DNA from: Micromonospora yasonensis
Lineage (GTDB): Bacteria > Actinomycetota > Actinomycetes > Mycobacteriales > Micromonosporaceae
DNA length: 64,000 bases
Assembly: GCF_026013475.1 (NCBI RefSeq)
Contig: NZ_JAPDPH010000003.1
Coordinates: forward strand, 1 to 64,000
Reading direction: 5' to 3'
This document shows positions 24,311 to 34,704 of this stretch, one piece after another. The position numbers were made by a program, and so were the translations under genes. Every line of letters starts with the position of its first letter. The stretch's first letter is position 1. A model generated the notes under the pieces. It did not search any database. It saw nothing but the letters and a program-made list of their open reading frames with translations, and was not told the DNA's origin.

Positions 24311-24329
24311 GTATACCGGACGCTATACT
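24311..24329 (+). promoter_or_regulatory. Toxin-antitoxin promoter with TATAC inverted repeat
   Basis: TATACT (24324-24329) ends 6 nt before the toxin ATG at 24336. An upstream GTATA forms an inverted repeat with TATAC across the hexamer (GTATACCGGACGCTATAC), a likely operator for the HTH antitoxin. Confidence 0.55.
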
Positions 24330-24335
24330 CGACAT

Positions 24336-24698
24336 ATGGCGGCCGGCGAGTGGGATGCCTACCTCGTGCACGAGGTGCGGGAGTGGATCGGGGCGCTCGA
24401 CCCCAGCACTCACGCCCGAGTCGTTCAGGCAATCGACTTGCTTGCCGAGCACGGACCAGGACTCGGACGACCACTTGTCGACACGATCCACGGCTCGTCG
24501 ATGGCGAACTTGAAGGAACTGCGGCCAGGCAGCGTACGTATCCTCTTTGCGTTCGACCCTTGGCGTTCGAGCATCCTGCTGGTGGCAGGCGACAAGTCGG
24601 GCCAGTGGAATGCCTGGTACCGCGACGCCGTTCCGCTCGCTGAGCAACGCTACGAGCTCTACGTAAAGGAACGAGCACGACAAGAGGGGGAAGCATGA
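24336..24698 (+). CDS. HigB/RelE-type toxin (Gp49-like, DUF891)
   Basis: A 120-residue protein with the Gp49/HigB-like pattern: an N-terminal EVREWIGAL helix, SSMANLKELRPGSVRILFAF, the strand RSSILLVAGDKSGQW, and a C-terminal helix ending in YELYVKERAR. Members are ribosome-dependent mRNA endonucleases paired with HTH antitoxins. ATG 24336 follows a leaderless-type promoter. The stop overlaps the antitoxin start (ATGA). Codon choice is less GC-biased than flanking core genes, consistent with acquisition. Confidence 0.82.
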   Translation: MAAGEWDAYLVHEVREWIGALDPSTHARVVQAIDLLAEHGPGLGRPLVDTIHGSSMANLKELRPGSVRILFAFDPWRSSILLVAGDKSGQWNAWYRDAVPLAEQRYELYVKERARQEGEA

Positions 24699-25012
24699 GC
24701 GACTACTCACGGTGGCAGGACATCCGCGCCGAGCACGTCGCCCGTGCCGGCGGGGAAGAGGCTGTCGAGGCGGGCAAGCAGGAACTCCTCGCCGAGGTTA
24801 TTGGACACCGGCTGGCCGAGGTGCGCCGGGCGCGCGGGCTGACCCAGCAGCAGGTGGCGGACCGGATGGGCGTCACGAAGGGGCGCGTCTCTCAGATCGA
24901 GCAGGGCAAAATCTCCGGCCAGGAGGTCGTGGCCCGCTTCGCCGCGGCCCTCGGTGGCCGGCTCCACCAGGCGATCTACTTCGACGACGGCGACATCGCC
25001 GCCATCGCCTGA
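24695..25012 (+). CDS. XRE-family antitoxin (HigA-type)
   Basis: A 105-residue helix-turn-helix protein. The HTH is RLAEVRRARGLTQQQVADRM followed by GVTKGRVSQIEQGKI at residues 39-75. The N-terminal ~35 residues are the probable toxin-neutralising part and the C-terminus ends YFDDGDIAAIA. The start overlaps the toxin stop and has GGGGGAAGC upstream, so both genes are expressed together, toxin first, as in HigBA systems. It would repress the TATACT promoter through the inverted repeat there. Confidence 0.85.
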   Translation: MSDYSRWQDIRAEHVARAGGEEAVEAGKQELLAEVIGHRLAEVRRARGLTQQQVADRMGVTKGRVSQIEQGKISGQEVVARFAAALGGRLHQAIYFDDGDIAAIA

Positions 25013-25066
25013 CTGGCCGTGACGATGGCGGCACCCAGCTCACGGTGCCCGGCACGCGACCGCAAC

Positions 25067-26008
25067 TCAGGCCAGCGACCAGGCGATGCCGTCGAGGATG
25101 TCGTGCTCGGAGGCGACCACCGAGGGCATCCCGGCGCGCTCCATGATCACCCGGAGCACCAGGGCGCCCGCGCCGATCACGTCGGCCCGGCCGGGATGCA
25201 TCACCGGGATGGCCAGCCGCTGCTCCCGGGTCTTCGCCAGCAGGTCGGCGGTGACCTCGGCGACCCGCTCGTACGACGCCCGAGCATGGTGGATGCGCGC
25301 CGGGTCGTACTCGCGGAGGCCCTGGGCGATGGCGACCACGGTGGTGACCGATCCGGCCAGCCCGACCAGGGTGGCGGCCTCGCGGCCCGGCACCGCCGCC
25401 AGCGCCCGGTCGACCGCGACGGCGATGTCGGCCTGCGCGGCGGCGATCTCGTCGAGGCTCGGCGGGTCGCTGTGCAGGTGCCGCTCGGTCATCCGCACGC
25501 ACCCGATGTCCATCGAGATGGCCGCCCGCACCCCGCCCTCGCGGGTGCCCACCACGAACTCCGTCGAGCCGCCGCCGATGTCGACCACCAGGTACGGCGG
25601 TTCGGCGTCGGCCGGCAGGCCGCGGACCGCGCCGGTGAACGAGAGTCGGGCCTCCTCGTCGCCGGTGACCACCTCGGGCGCCACGCCGAGGGTCTGCTCG
25701 ACCATCGCGCGGAAGTCGGCGGCGTTCGAGGCGTCCCGGGTCGCCGAGGTGGCACACATCCGCACCCGCTCGGCGCCGAGCTTCTCGATCTCCGCCGCGT
25801 ACTCGGCGAGCGCGATCCGGGTGCGCTCGATCGCCTCCGGTGCGAGCCGACCGGTCTTGTCGACGCCCTGGCCGAGCCGGACGATCTCCATCCGGCGGCT
25901 GAGGTCGACCAGCGGCACCTGCGGCCCGGCGGACGGGTCGGGCAGGTCGGCGACCAGCAGTCGGATCGAGTTGGTCCCGCAGTCGATGGCGGCCACGCGC
26001 GTCGTCAC
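25067..26008 (-). CDS. ppx: Exopolyphosphatase / guanosine pentaphosphatase (Ppx/GppA family)
   Basis: A 313-residue ASKHA-fold phosphatase splitting terminal phosphates from polyphosphate or converting pppGpp to ppGpp. The phosphate-1 loop is AAIDCGTNSIRLLVAD at residues 6-21, catalytic-region CATSATRDASNA follows near residue 97, and the second loop VVDIGGGSTEFV is near residue 145. It is short (the Ppx2-type actinobacterial form without the C-terminal HD domain). GTG 26008 is preceded 7 nt upstream by TAGGGT, so a leaderless mRNA is likely. Context (DUF501, divIC, eno upstream) matches M. tuberculosis Rv1023-Rv1026. Confidence 0.9.
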   Translation of the reverse strand: MTTRVAAIDCGTNSIRLLVADLPDPSAGPQVPLVDLSRRMEIVRLGQGVDKTGRLAPEAIERTRIALAEYAAEIEKLGAERVRMCATSATRDASNAADFRAMVEQTLGVAPEVVTGDEEARLSFTGAVRGLPADAEPPYLVVDIGGGSTEFVVGTREGGVRAAISMDIGCVRMTERHLHSDPPSLDEIAAAQADIAVAVDRALAAVPGREAATLVGLAGSVTTVVAIAQGLREYDPARIHHARASYERVAEVTADLLAKTREQRLAIPVMHPGRADVIGAGALVLRVIMERAGMPSVVASEHDILDGIAWSLA

Positions 26009-26015
26009 GGCTGCC

Positions 26016-26021
26016 ACCCTA
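26016..26021 (-). promoter_or_regulatory. -10 hexamer (TAGGGT), leaderless start of ppx
   Basis: TAGGGT on the minus strand ends 7 nt before GTG 26008; no Shine-Dalgarno is present. Confidence 0.5.
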
Positions 26022-26151
26022 CGGCAGGCCGGTCCTCGGCACGCGGCGGTCGCCGGGGGCCGCGCGGTGAGCTGACCACTCCCGGCTGCGGCACTCCGCA
26101 GCATGCCGGCCAGGCTCGCCGCAACCCGCGAGCGCCCCGGCCGGCCCACCG

Positions 26152-26664
26152 TCAGAGCCGCAACAGCATCCGGGTGTTGCCGAGGGTGTTCGGCTTGACC
26201 CGTTCCAGGTCGAGGAACTCGGCCACACCCTCGTCGTACGAGCGCAGCAACTGCTCGTAGACCGGCTGTGGCACCGGCGCGCCGTCGATCTCGCGGAAGC
26301 CGAACGAGCCGAAGAAGCGGGTCTCGAAGGTCAGCACGAAGATCCGGGCCACGCCCAGCTCGCGCGCCGCGTCGATCAGCTCGCCGACGATTCGGTGCCC
26401 GATCTTGCGGCCCCGGATGGCCGGGTCGACCGCCACCGTGCGGATCTCGGCCAGGTCCTCCCACATCACGTGCAGCGCGCCGCAGCCGACCACCCTGCCG
26501 TCCGCGGTGACCGCCACCCGGAACTCCTGCACGTCCTCGTAGAGGGTGACGGTGGCCTTGCTGAGCAGCCGCCGGTCGTCGGTGTAGGTGTCGACCAGCC
26601 GCCGGATGCCGCGTACGTCGCCGGTTCGGGCCCGGCGCACGGTGATCTCGTCGGCGGCGGTCAT
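26152..26664 (-). CDS. argA: Amino-acid N-acetyltransferase (N-acetylglutamate synthase)
   Basis: A 170-residue GNAT enzyme closely resembling M. tuberculosis Rv2747 ArgA, which acetylates glutamate or glutamine in arginine biosynthesis. Recognisable segments are VRRARTGDVRGIRRLVDTY, VTLYEDVQEFRVAV, VVGCGALHVMWEDLAEIRTV, the acetyl-CoA loop RGRKIGHRIV, FVLTFETRFFGSFGF and the end KPNTLGNTRMLLRL. Its ATG is separated from the upstream DUF501 stop by one base, so it is in the eno-divIC-DUF501 transcript. Other arg genes are not nearby. Confidence 0.88.
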   Translation of the reverse strand: MTAADEITVRRARTGDVRGIRRLVDTYTDDRRLLSKATVTLYEDVQEFRVAVTADGRVVGCGALHVMWEDLAEIRTVAVDPAIRGRKIGHRIVGELIDAARELGVARIFVLTFETRFFGSFGFREIDGAPVPQPVYEQLLRSYDEGVAEFLDLERVKPNTLGNTRMLLRL

Positions 26665-26665
26665 C

Positions 26666-27223
26666 TCACTCCGCCACCGGGACGTCCACGCACGGCCCGG
26701 CGGCCCACCACTTCTCGACCAGGGCCAGGGTCTCGTCGCCGAACGGGTTGACCCCCGGCCCGGCGGCCAGTGCGTGCCCGAGGTGGACGTGCAGGCACTT
26801 CACCCGGCCGGGCATGCCGCCGGCCGAGATGCCGGCGATCTCCGGTACCTGGCCGATCGCCTCCCGGCGGGCCAGGTAGTCCTCGTGCGCGGCCCGGTAG
26901 CGGGCGGCCAGCTCCGGGTCCTCGGTGAGCCGCTCGGCCATCTCCTTCATCAGCCCGGCCGACTCCAGCCGGCTGCACACCGCCGTGGCCCGGGGGCAGG
27001 TCAGGTAGAACAGCGTCGGGAAGGGCGTGCCGTCGGCCAGCCGGGGCGTCGTCTCCACCACGTCGGGCAGGCCGCACGGGCAGCGGTGGGCCACCGCCCG
27101 GGTGCCGCGCGGCGGGCGTCCGAGCTGCGCGGCCACCGCGGCCAGGTCGGCCTCGGTGGCCGGTTGCCGTTCCGGCGGGGGTACGGAGTCCGCCGCCGGG
27201 TCCTGCGGTGGTACGACGCTCAC
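26666..27223 (-). CDS. DUF501 family protein
   Basis: A 185-residue cytoplasmic protein of the DUF501 family, found downstream of divIC in actinobacteria (M. tuberculosis Rv1025). Conserved features seen: RCPCGLPDVVETTPRL, FPTLFYLTCPRATAV, and GMPGRVKCLHVHLGHALA, with paired Cys and His residues that could bind metal. The first ~30 residues are Pro-rich and poorly ordered. GTG 27223 follows a GAAGGACGAGA ribosome site. The function is not known; the conserved neighbourhood suggests a link to division or envelope. Confidence 0.85.
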   Translation of the reverse strand: MSVVPPQDPAADSVPPPERQPATEADLAAVAAQLGRPPRGTRAVAHRCPCGLPDVVETTPRLADGTPFPTLFYLTCPRATAVCSRLESAGLMKEMAERLTEDPELAARYRAAHEDYLARREAIGQVPEIAGISAGGMPGRVKCLHVHLGHALAAGPGVNPFGDETLALVEKWWAAGPCVDVPVAE

Positions 27224-27242
27224 GTCTCTCGTCCTTCGGTGC

Positions 27243-27878
27243 TCACTTGTCGGGGCGCTCGGCGTTGGCCGCCCGTACGCTCGACCACAGGGTGTCGTAC
27301 CAGGGATCGGGCGGCTTCGGCGGCCCCGCCTTCCGGTCCTTGCCGGCGTCCTTCGCGGCACCGTCCGGGTCGGAGAGCACCACCAGCAGGGTCTCGCCGG
27401 GCCGGCCCATGAAGAAGCGTTCCCGGGCCTGCGTCTCGATGTACGCCGGGTCCTTCCACTTGGCCGCCTCGGCGGTCAGTTCCTCGATCCGCTGGCGCTG
27501 GTCGGCCTGCGACGCCTCCATCCGCGCGATGTCCGCCTGCTGGTCGAGATAGACCCGGACCGGATAGGTGTACGCCAGGGCGAGCGCGATGAGCACCGCG
27601 AAGAGCACGGTGGCACGCCCGGTGAAGCGCCGGGGTTGGGGTGCGGTGAGTCGCTTGACCGTGCCACCGGCCGCCGTACGCCGGGCCGCGGCCGGACGGC
27701 TCGCGGAGCGTACGCCGTCGGTGGCCCGGGCCGCGCCCGGCGACCGGCCGGCGGCCCGCGGCTCGGCGCGGACGCCGCCGTCGCGGACCGATGGCCGGGA
27801 CCGCGCCCCGGCCGGCCGGCCGGCCTGACCCGGCCGACGGGCGGGACGTTGACCACCCGGTGTGCGGCGCTGCTGCAT
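27243..27878 (-). CDS. Septum formation initiator, DivIC/FtsB-like
   Basis: A 211-residue bitopic membrane protein. The N-terminal ~70 residues are Arg/Ala/Gly/Pro-rich and cytoplasmic, followed by a single helix (about 85-105, ATVLFAVLIALALAYTYPV) and an extracytoplasmic coiled coil (DQQADIARMEASQADQRQRI), then KDPAYIETQARERFFM, the family signature. It would join FtsL/FtsQ in the divisome. ATG 27878 is favoured by GGAGGGG about 8 nt upstream; a GTG six bases earlier is too close to that site. It lies 29 nt downstream of eno. Confidence 0.87.
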   Translation of the reverse strand: MQQRRTPGGQRPARRPGQAGRPAGARSRPSVRDGGVRAEPRAAGRSPGAARATDGVRSASRPAAARRTAAGGTVKRLTAPQPRRFTGRATVLFAVLIALALAYTYPVRVYLDQQADIARMEASQADQRQRIEELTAEAAKWKDPAYIETQARERFFMGRPGETLLVVLSDPDGAAKDAGKDRKAGPPKPPDPWYDTLWSSVRAANAERPDK

Positions 27879-27907
27879 CGTCACACCCCTCCCCCGGAGC
27901 TTGTGGC

Positions 27908-30102
<2,195 letters not shown>

Positions 30103-30106
<4 letters not shown>

Positions 30107-31098
30107 CGACCGACCCCACCGGGTCGGGCGACACCGGGCCGGCCCGGGCGGCCCCGGACGGCCGGGCCGCCGTCGACCGCCGGGCCGGCGTGAAAGGCCG
30201 GGCCGCCGTCGACGGCCGAGCCGCCGTATACGGCCGGGCCACGTCGGACGGCCGAGCCGGCTCGGACGGCCGGAGCGGCTTCGTCCCGGGCGCCGACCGG
30301 AGCCGACCGCCAGCACCCGGTGACCTGGCCCTGCCGGTGGCCGGGCGCAAGCTGCTGACCGGACCGGGCGGCGCGCTACCCCGGATCGGGGAGCTGCCGG
30401 CCGACCTCGACTGGGTGCCGATCGGCACGCTCGACGGGACCCCGGCCTGGGCGGTCGAGGTGGCCGATCCCGAGACGCTGACCGGCCACTGGCGGGGCTG
30501 GCGGAGCCTCGCCACCGAGCTGCCGGGGCCGCTGGCCGACCTGGCCGGAAGGGCCCTCGCCGTGGTGACCTGGCGGCGTACGCACCGGTGGTGCGGGGCC
30601 TGCCGGACGGAACTGGCCGAGGTGCCGGGCGAGACCGCGCGGCGCTGCCCGGGCTGCGGGCTGACCGTGTTCGTACCGCTCTCCGTCGCGGTGCTGGTGG
30701 CGATCACCCGCCCGGGCCGGGCCGGCGGCCCCGACGAGCTGCTCCTGGTCCGGCACGCGTACGGGCCGACCGAGCTGTGGGCGCTGGTGGCCGGCTTCGT
30801 CGAGGCCGGCGAATCGCTGGAGGCGGCCGCCCACCGGGAGGTAGGCGAGGAGGTCGGGCTGACCATCGGGCGGCCCCGGTACGTCGACAGCCAGCCCTGG
30901 GCGATGTCCGGCCCGGGAACCCTGCTGGCCGGCTTCACCGCCACGGTCACCGACCCGGACGCCGAGCCGGTGGCCGACCCGAGGGAGCTGACCGAGGCGC
31001 GCTGGTTCCCGGTGGACGCGCTGCCGGCGGAGCTGCCGCCGGCGTACTCCATCTCGCGCTGGCTGATCGACCTGGTCGCGCCTCGCACGCGGGGCTAG
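30103..31098 (+). CDS. nudC: NAD(+)/NADH diphosphatase (Nudix, NudC-like)
   Basis: A 331-residue Nudix hydrolase that would split NAD(H) to NMN(H) and AMP and may remove NAD caps from RNA. A zinc ribbon is seen as CGACRTEL and CPGCG near residues 167-187. The Nudix box is GFVEAGESLEAAAHREVGEE near residue 230, followed by the NudC marker SQPWAMSGPGTLLAGF. Residues about 19-59 are an inserted hexapeptide repeat (DGRAAV-like, seven units) not expected in the family. The GTG start lies in the preceding stop. Confidence 0.88.
30157..30279 (+). repeat. 18-bp minisatellite inside nudC
   Basis: About seven degenerate 18-bp units encode DGRAAV, DRRAGV, KGRAAV, DGRAAV, YGRATS, DGRAGS and DGRSG in succession, near the N-terminus of NudC. 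The repeat keeps the reading frame. Confidence 0.75.
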
Positions 31099-31124
31099 GT
31101 GTTAATAGAGGGCCCTTGCTACAC
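31099..31124. repeat. GGGCCC palindromic element, copy 3
   Basis: An imperfect 26-bp palindrome running from GTGTTAAT through the central GGGCCC to GCTACAC, filling the 20-nt gap between the convergent stops of nudC and the DUF885 gene. The DUF885 stop (TAG) lies inside it. Confidence 0.65.
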
Positions 31125-32738
31125 GCCCAACAGCGTCCGTAGGTGGCGGGGCGGCGGGCAGTCGTGCGCCAGCATCGCGTCGTGCCAGTCGCGTACCGAC
31201 ACGCCGTCGGGGCGGGCGCGGGCGATGTCGGCCATCTCGCTGTAGCCGACGAAGTAGGTGGACAGCTGGGTGGAGGTGAGCAGCGCCCGCCGCCACTTGC
31301 CGGCCGCCTCGCCCTCCTCCTGGAAGCCGCGCCCCGTCATCAGCGCCATCGCCTCCGCCTCGGGCAGGTCCTCGCAGTGGACCAGCTGGTCGAGCAGCGC
31401 GTTGATGGTCATCCGGAGCTGCATCTTGAGCTGCTGGAGCCGGACCGGCAGGCCGCCGAAGCCGCGCTCGACCATCAGCTCCTCGGTGAGCACCGCCCAG
31501 CCCTCGATGAACACCCCCGACTCGGTCAGCGCCCGGACCCGGGTCGGGCCGGCGTACCGGCGGGCGTGGGCGAGCTGGAGGAAGTGACCGGGCATCGCCT
31601 CGTGCACGGTCAGGTTCCGGATCATGTGGTCGTTGTACTCCCGGTAGAACGACTCGACGCGGTGCGCGGGCCAGTCCGTGGGGGTGGGCGCGATGCAGTA
31701 GAAGGTCGGCACGTTCGCGGTCTCCAGCGGGCCGGGCGAGTCGCAGTAGGCCACCGCCACCCCGCGCGCGAACTCCGGCATCTCCTGGATCACACACGGA
31801 TCGTCGACCAGGCTGACCAGGTCGTGCGTGCGGACGAAGTCGGTAGCCTCGTCGAGGGTGACCGAGGCGAGGTCCACGATGGTGGCGTTGTCCGGGTGCT
31901 CGGCGGCAAGCAGGCCCAGCGCCCGGCGTACCGTCTCGTCGTCGCCCGGGCCGCCGACCAGCTCGACGGCCGCCGCGCGGATCTCGGCGGTGACCCGCTC
32001 CAGGTTGTCCCAGGCCCGGCGCTGGATCTCGGCGGCGCTCAGCTCCGTGTCGAGGGTGTGCCAGAGCCGCGCCTCCCAGCGCCGCCGGCCCAGCCGGGGG
32101 TCGCGCCCCGGGCCGGCGTCGGCGGACAGCCCGATCCGCAGCCAGGCCACGAACTCTTCGATGGCGGCGATCGCCGCGGTGGCCGCCGGCTCGACCCGGT
32201 CGTACAGCGCGGGCGCCTGGGCGAGCAGCGCCGGCACCTCGTCGCGGATCAGCGCCGCCGTTCCGGTGAACTGCCCGACCGCCGTCTCGGCGTGAATCCG
32301 GGGCATGTCGCGCAGCGTCGCGCGGGCGGTGGCCAGAGCGTCCGGTACGGCGGCGAGCCGGCCGGCGAGGCTCTCGAGCCGCACCTCGGCGGGGGCGAAC
32401 GGGCGGGCCAGCAGGGCGTGCAGCAGCGGGCCGGGGTTGTGCCGCAGCGGGTCCCACTCGTGCGCGCGGATCTCGGTCGCCTCGAACAGCCCCCGGTCGA
32501 CCAGGCTGCTCAGCAGCGCGTGGTCGACCCGCTCCTCGACGTCGAGCGAGTCCGGGTCGATCTCGGAGAGCGCGTCGGCCGCATCCTTGAGCATCGCCTG
32601 GTCGGCGGCGAGGGCGTCGGCGGAGAGGTCGGGCAGCCGGTCGTCGTACCGGTGGTCCCCGGCGGACGTGGCCAGCCCCGGCCGGCTCTCCAGCAACGCC
32701 TCCACGATCCGCTCCGCGAGCGGCACGAACGACTCCAT
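31119..32738 (-). CDS. DUF885 family zinc metallopeptidase
   Basis: A 539-residue all-helical protein of the DUF885 family, distantly related to M3/M32 carboxypeptidases. The zinc site is HEAMPGHFLQ near residue 377 with a downstream Glu in EGWAVLTEELM. Also visible are RRWEARLWHTLD and FYREYNDHMIRN. No signal peptide, so cytoplasmic. ATG 32738 is 7 nt after TAGGGT and lacks a ribosome site, suggesting a leaderless transcript. Substrates are unknown. It converges on nudC through a palindromic element. Confidence 0.85.
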   Translation of the reverse strand: MESFVPLAERIVEALLESRPGLATSAGDHRYDDRLPDLSADALAADQAMLKDAADALSEIDPDSLDVEERVDHALLSSLVDRGLFEATEIRAHEWDPLRHNPGPLLHALLARPFAPAEVRLESLAGRLAAVPDALATARATLRDMPRIHAETAVGQFTGTAALIRDEVPALLAQAPALYDRVEPAATAAIAAIEEFVAWLRIGLSADAGPGRDPRLGRRRWEARLWHTLDTELSAAEIQRRAWDNLERVTAEIRAAAVELVGGPGDDETVRRALGLLAAEHPDNATIVDLASVTLDEATDFVRTHDLVSLVDDPCVIQEMPEFARGVAVAYCDSPGPLETANVPTFYCIAPTPTDWPAHRVESFYREYNDHMIRNLTVHEAMPGHFLQLAHARRYAGPTRVRALTESGVFIEGWAVLTEELMVERGFGGLPVRLQQLKMQLRMTINALLDQLVHCEDLPEAEAMALMTGRGFQEEGEAAGKWRRALLTSTQLSTYFVGYSEMADIARARPDGVSVRDWHDAMLAHDCPPPRHLRTLLGV

Positions 32739-32745
32739 ACGCACG

Positions 32746-32751
32746 ACCCTA
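32746..32751 (-). promoter_or_regulatory. -10 hexamer (TAGGGT), leaderless start of DUF885 gene
   Basis: TAGGGT on the minus strand ends 7 nt before ATG 32738; no Shine-Dalgarno. Confidence 0.5.
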
Positions 32752-32771
32752 CCGATCTTCCCGGCTTTCCG

Positions 32772-32831
32772 GTTGATCAAGGAGTTTGCGTCGGCCGGGC
32801 GGCTCTTCCCGACGCGAACTCCTTGGTCAAC
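32772..32831. repeat. Imperfect 23-bp inverted repeat overlapping the mazG stop
   Basis: Arms 32772-32794 and 32809-32831 are complementary except for two transitions, with a 14-nt loop. The right arm contains the mazG stop codon. Likely a terminator and possibly a dispersed repeat of the genus. Confidence 0.65.
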
Positions 32832-33831
32832 TCGGCTGGTCGGGGGTGGGGATGGGGCGGGCGGCGCGTTCGGCGGCGCGGACGGCGTCCCCGTACGCGA
32901 GGGTGGCACGGCGCAGGGCGGCTTCGGGGTCGATGCCGGCCTGCCGGGCGGCGGCCACCGTCGCCAGGAGGCCGGCGCCCAGCCGGGCCTCCGGGTCCAC
33001 CTGGGACTCGGCCAGCGGAGGCGGCACGGCCAGGCCGATCCGGCCGGCCCGGTCCAGGACCTTCGCGGCCAGCGACAGCGCCGGCTGGCTCATCGCGATG
33101 CCGTCGAGTACCGACTCGCGCGTCTTCTCGGCCCGCTTGATCCGCTCCCAGTTCGCCTCGATCTCCTCCAGCGAACCGGCCCGCTCGCCGGAGAAGACGT
33201 GCGGGTTGCGGCGGACCATCTTGTCGACCAGGCCGCCGGCCACATCGTCGACCGTCCAGCGCTTCCCCTCCGGCAGCTCCTCGGCGAGCCGGGCGTGCAG
33301 CAGCACCTGGAGCAGCACGTCGCCCAGTTCCTCGCGGAGCGCGTCGGTGTCGTCGGCGCTGATCGCGTCGTACGCCTCGTAGCACTCCTCAAGCAGGAAA
33401 CCGGCGAGGCTGCGGTGGGTCTGCGCCCGCTTCCACGGGTCGCCGCCGGGAGAGGCGAGCCGGTCCATCACCTCGACCGCGTCGAGCAACCGGGCGCCCG
33501 GCGGATCCCAGGAGCCGTACATCAGCTCCAGCTCGGCCAGGCCCGGCTCGCGGGCCAGCCGCAGCCCCAGCTCCCGGGCGAGAGCCTCGTCGCCGGTCGG
33601 CCCGGCCAGCCAGACCGCCGTGCCGCGTGCCGCCGCGGCGTCGAGCAGCGCCTGCGTCGCGCCCTCGGCCGCCAGAGTGACCTCGGCACCCGCCGTCCGG
33701 ACCACCGCGGTCAACTCGCTCTCGGCGCCGGCCAGCACCGGCGCGGAGCGTACGACGTCCCAGGCGGCCGCGGTCAGCAGGCCGGCCGGCAGCCGGGGCG
33801 AGGTGACCAGCAGGACGATCCGGGCGATCAT
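32827..33831 (-). CDS. mazG: Nucleoside triphosphate pyrophosphohydrolase (MazG)
   Basis: A 334-residue house-cleaning enzyme hydrolysing (d)NTPs, including oxidised ones, to monophosphates. Residues 1-110 form the N-terminal region typical of actinobacterial MazG. The catalytic MazG domain follows: DPWKRAQTHRSLAGFLLEECYEAYDAI carries the first EExxE metal site, and REELGDVLLQVLLHA with VDDVAGGLVDKMVRRNPHVF the second. A shorter C-terminal MazG-like half completes it. ATG 33831 is 5 nt after the SurA-like stop, and the order surA-like/mazG resembles M. tuberculosis mfd-mazG-lpqU-eno. Confidence 0.9.
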   Translation of the reverse strand: MIARIVLLVTSPRLPAGLLTAAAWDVVRSAPVLAGAESELTAVVRTAGAEVTLAAEGATQALLDAAAARGTAVWLAGPTGDEALARELGLRLAREPGLAELELMYGSWDPPGARLLDAVEVMDRLASPGGDPWKRAQTHRSLAGFLLEECYEAYDAISADDTDALREELGDVLLQVLLHARLAEELPEGKRWTVDDVAGGLVDKMVRRNPHVFSGERAGSLEEIEANWERIKRAEKTRESVLDGIAMSQPALSLAAKVLDRAGRIGLAVPPPLAESQVDPEARLGAGLLATVAAARQAGIDPEAALRRATLAYGDAVRAAERAARPIPTPDQPS

Positions 33832-33836
33832 GCTGG

Positions 33837-34610
33837 TCAGGGCGCGACCGCGCCGGTGGTCTCCGGTGCCTCGGGGGTCGAGATGTCGGTGACCGGACCG
33901 TCGTGGTTGATGTACGGCAGCGAGTAGAAGACCAGCGACTGCCCGGTGCTGACCACCGACGGCACGCCAATCGGGCCGTACTTCGGGTTGATCGAGGCGT
34001 CGACCTTCTCCGCCTCCTCTCGCAGCGCGGAGCTGAGCGCGGTGGCGCTGCGCACGAACCCGCCCTCGCCGAACGCCTCCCGCACCTGGGCGACGGACAG
34101 CCCGGACTTGATCGCGCCGGTCTTGGCGATGGCGTGGTAGACGGCCATGATGGCGTCGTCGCTCAGGTCGGCCGGGGGCAGCTTCTGCTGGAGCGCGGCG
34201 GAGATGTCCACCCACTCGCCCCAGAGCTTGGCGTACTCGGCGGTGGCCGGCATCTGCAGCTGCGCCTGGAGCTGCTCCGGGGAGACCTCGTCGGGGACCT
34301 GGACGCCCTGCTCGTCCGCCAGGCGCTTGCCCAGGTCGACAGCGATCAGCAGGTTCAGCACGTCCTGGCGGGTCACCGCGGAGCGCAACTCCTCCGGCGC
34401 CGGCGTGGCGCCGGTCTGCGCCCCCTGGGTCCGGACCGCGTCGGCGTACTGCGCCTGGGCGTCGTCGTAGATCTCGTCCACCCGGTCGACCGAGTACCTG
34501 GTGTCCCCGACGTAGGCGGCGACACTCGGGGCGGACCGGCCGCAGGCGGCGAGGGAGAGCACAGCGAGGGCCGCCACACTGGCGGTGGCGATGAGACGGC
34601 GAGCACGCAT
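33837..34610 (-). CDS. SurA N-terminal domain lipoprotein
   Basis: A 257-residue exported lipoprotein. The leader MRARRLIATASVAALAVLSL ends in the lipobox LAAC (Cys25 or so). The mature part shows the SurA/trigger-factor-like N-terminal chaperone pattern (SAVTRQDVLNLLIAVDLGKR then EQGVQVPDEVSPEQLQAQL) without a recognisable rotamase domain. The expected role is folding or handling of exported proteins. ATG 34610 is favoured by the signal peptide; the open frame upstream runs into the 60-bp tandem repeat and is not coding. mazG follows after 5 nt. Confidence 0.82.
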   Translation of the reverse strand: MRARRLIATASVAALAVLSLAACGRSAPSVAAYVGDTRYSVDRVDEIYDDAQAQYADAVRTQGAQTGATPAPEELRSAVTRQDVLNLLIAVDLGKRLADEQGVQVPDEVSPEQLQAQLQMPATAEYAKLWGEWVDISAALQQKLPPADLSDDAIMAVYHAIAKTGAIKSGLSVAQVREAFGEGGFVRSATALSSALREEAEKVDASINPKYGPIGVPSVVSTGQSLVFYSLPYINHDGPVTDISTPEAPETTGAVAP

Positions 34611-34704
34611 GACGGCCACTCTCTCATGCCCGCCACGCTGTTGTGACGCCGCCCACCCCGCTGGCCTCACCCGGCCCCCGCCCCGGCCGGCTGCGCGACC
34701 GCCG

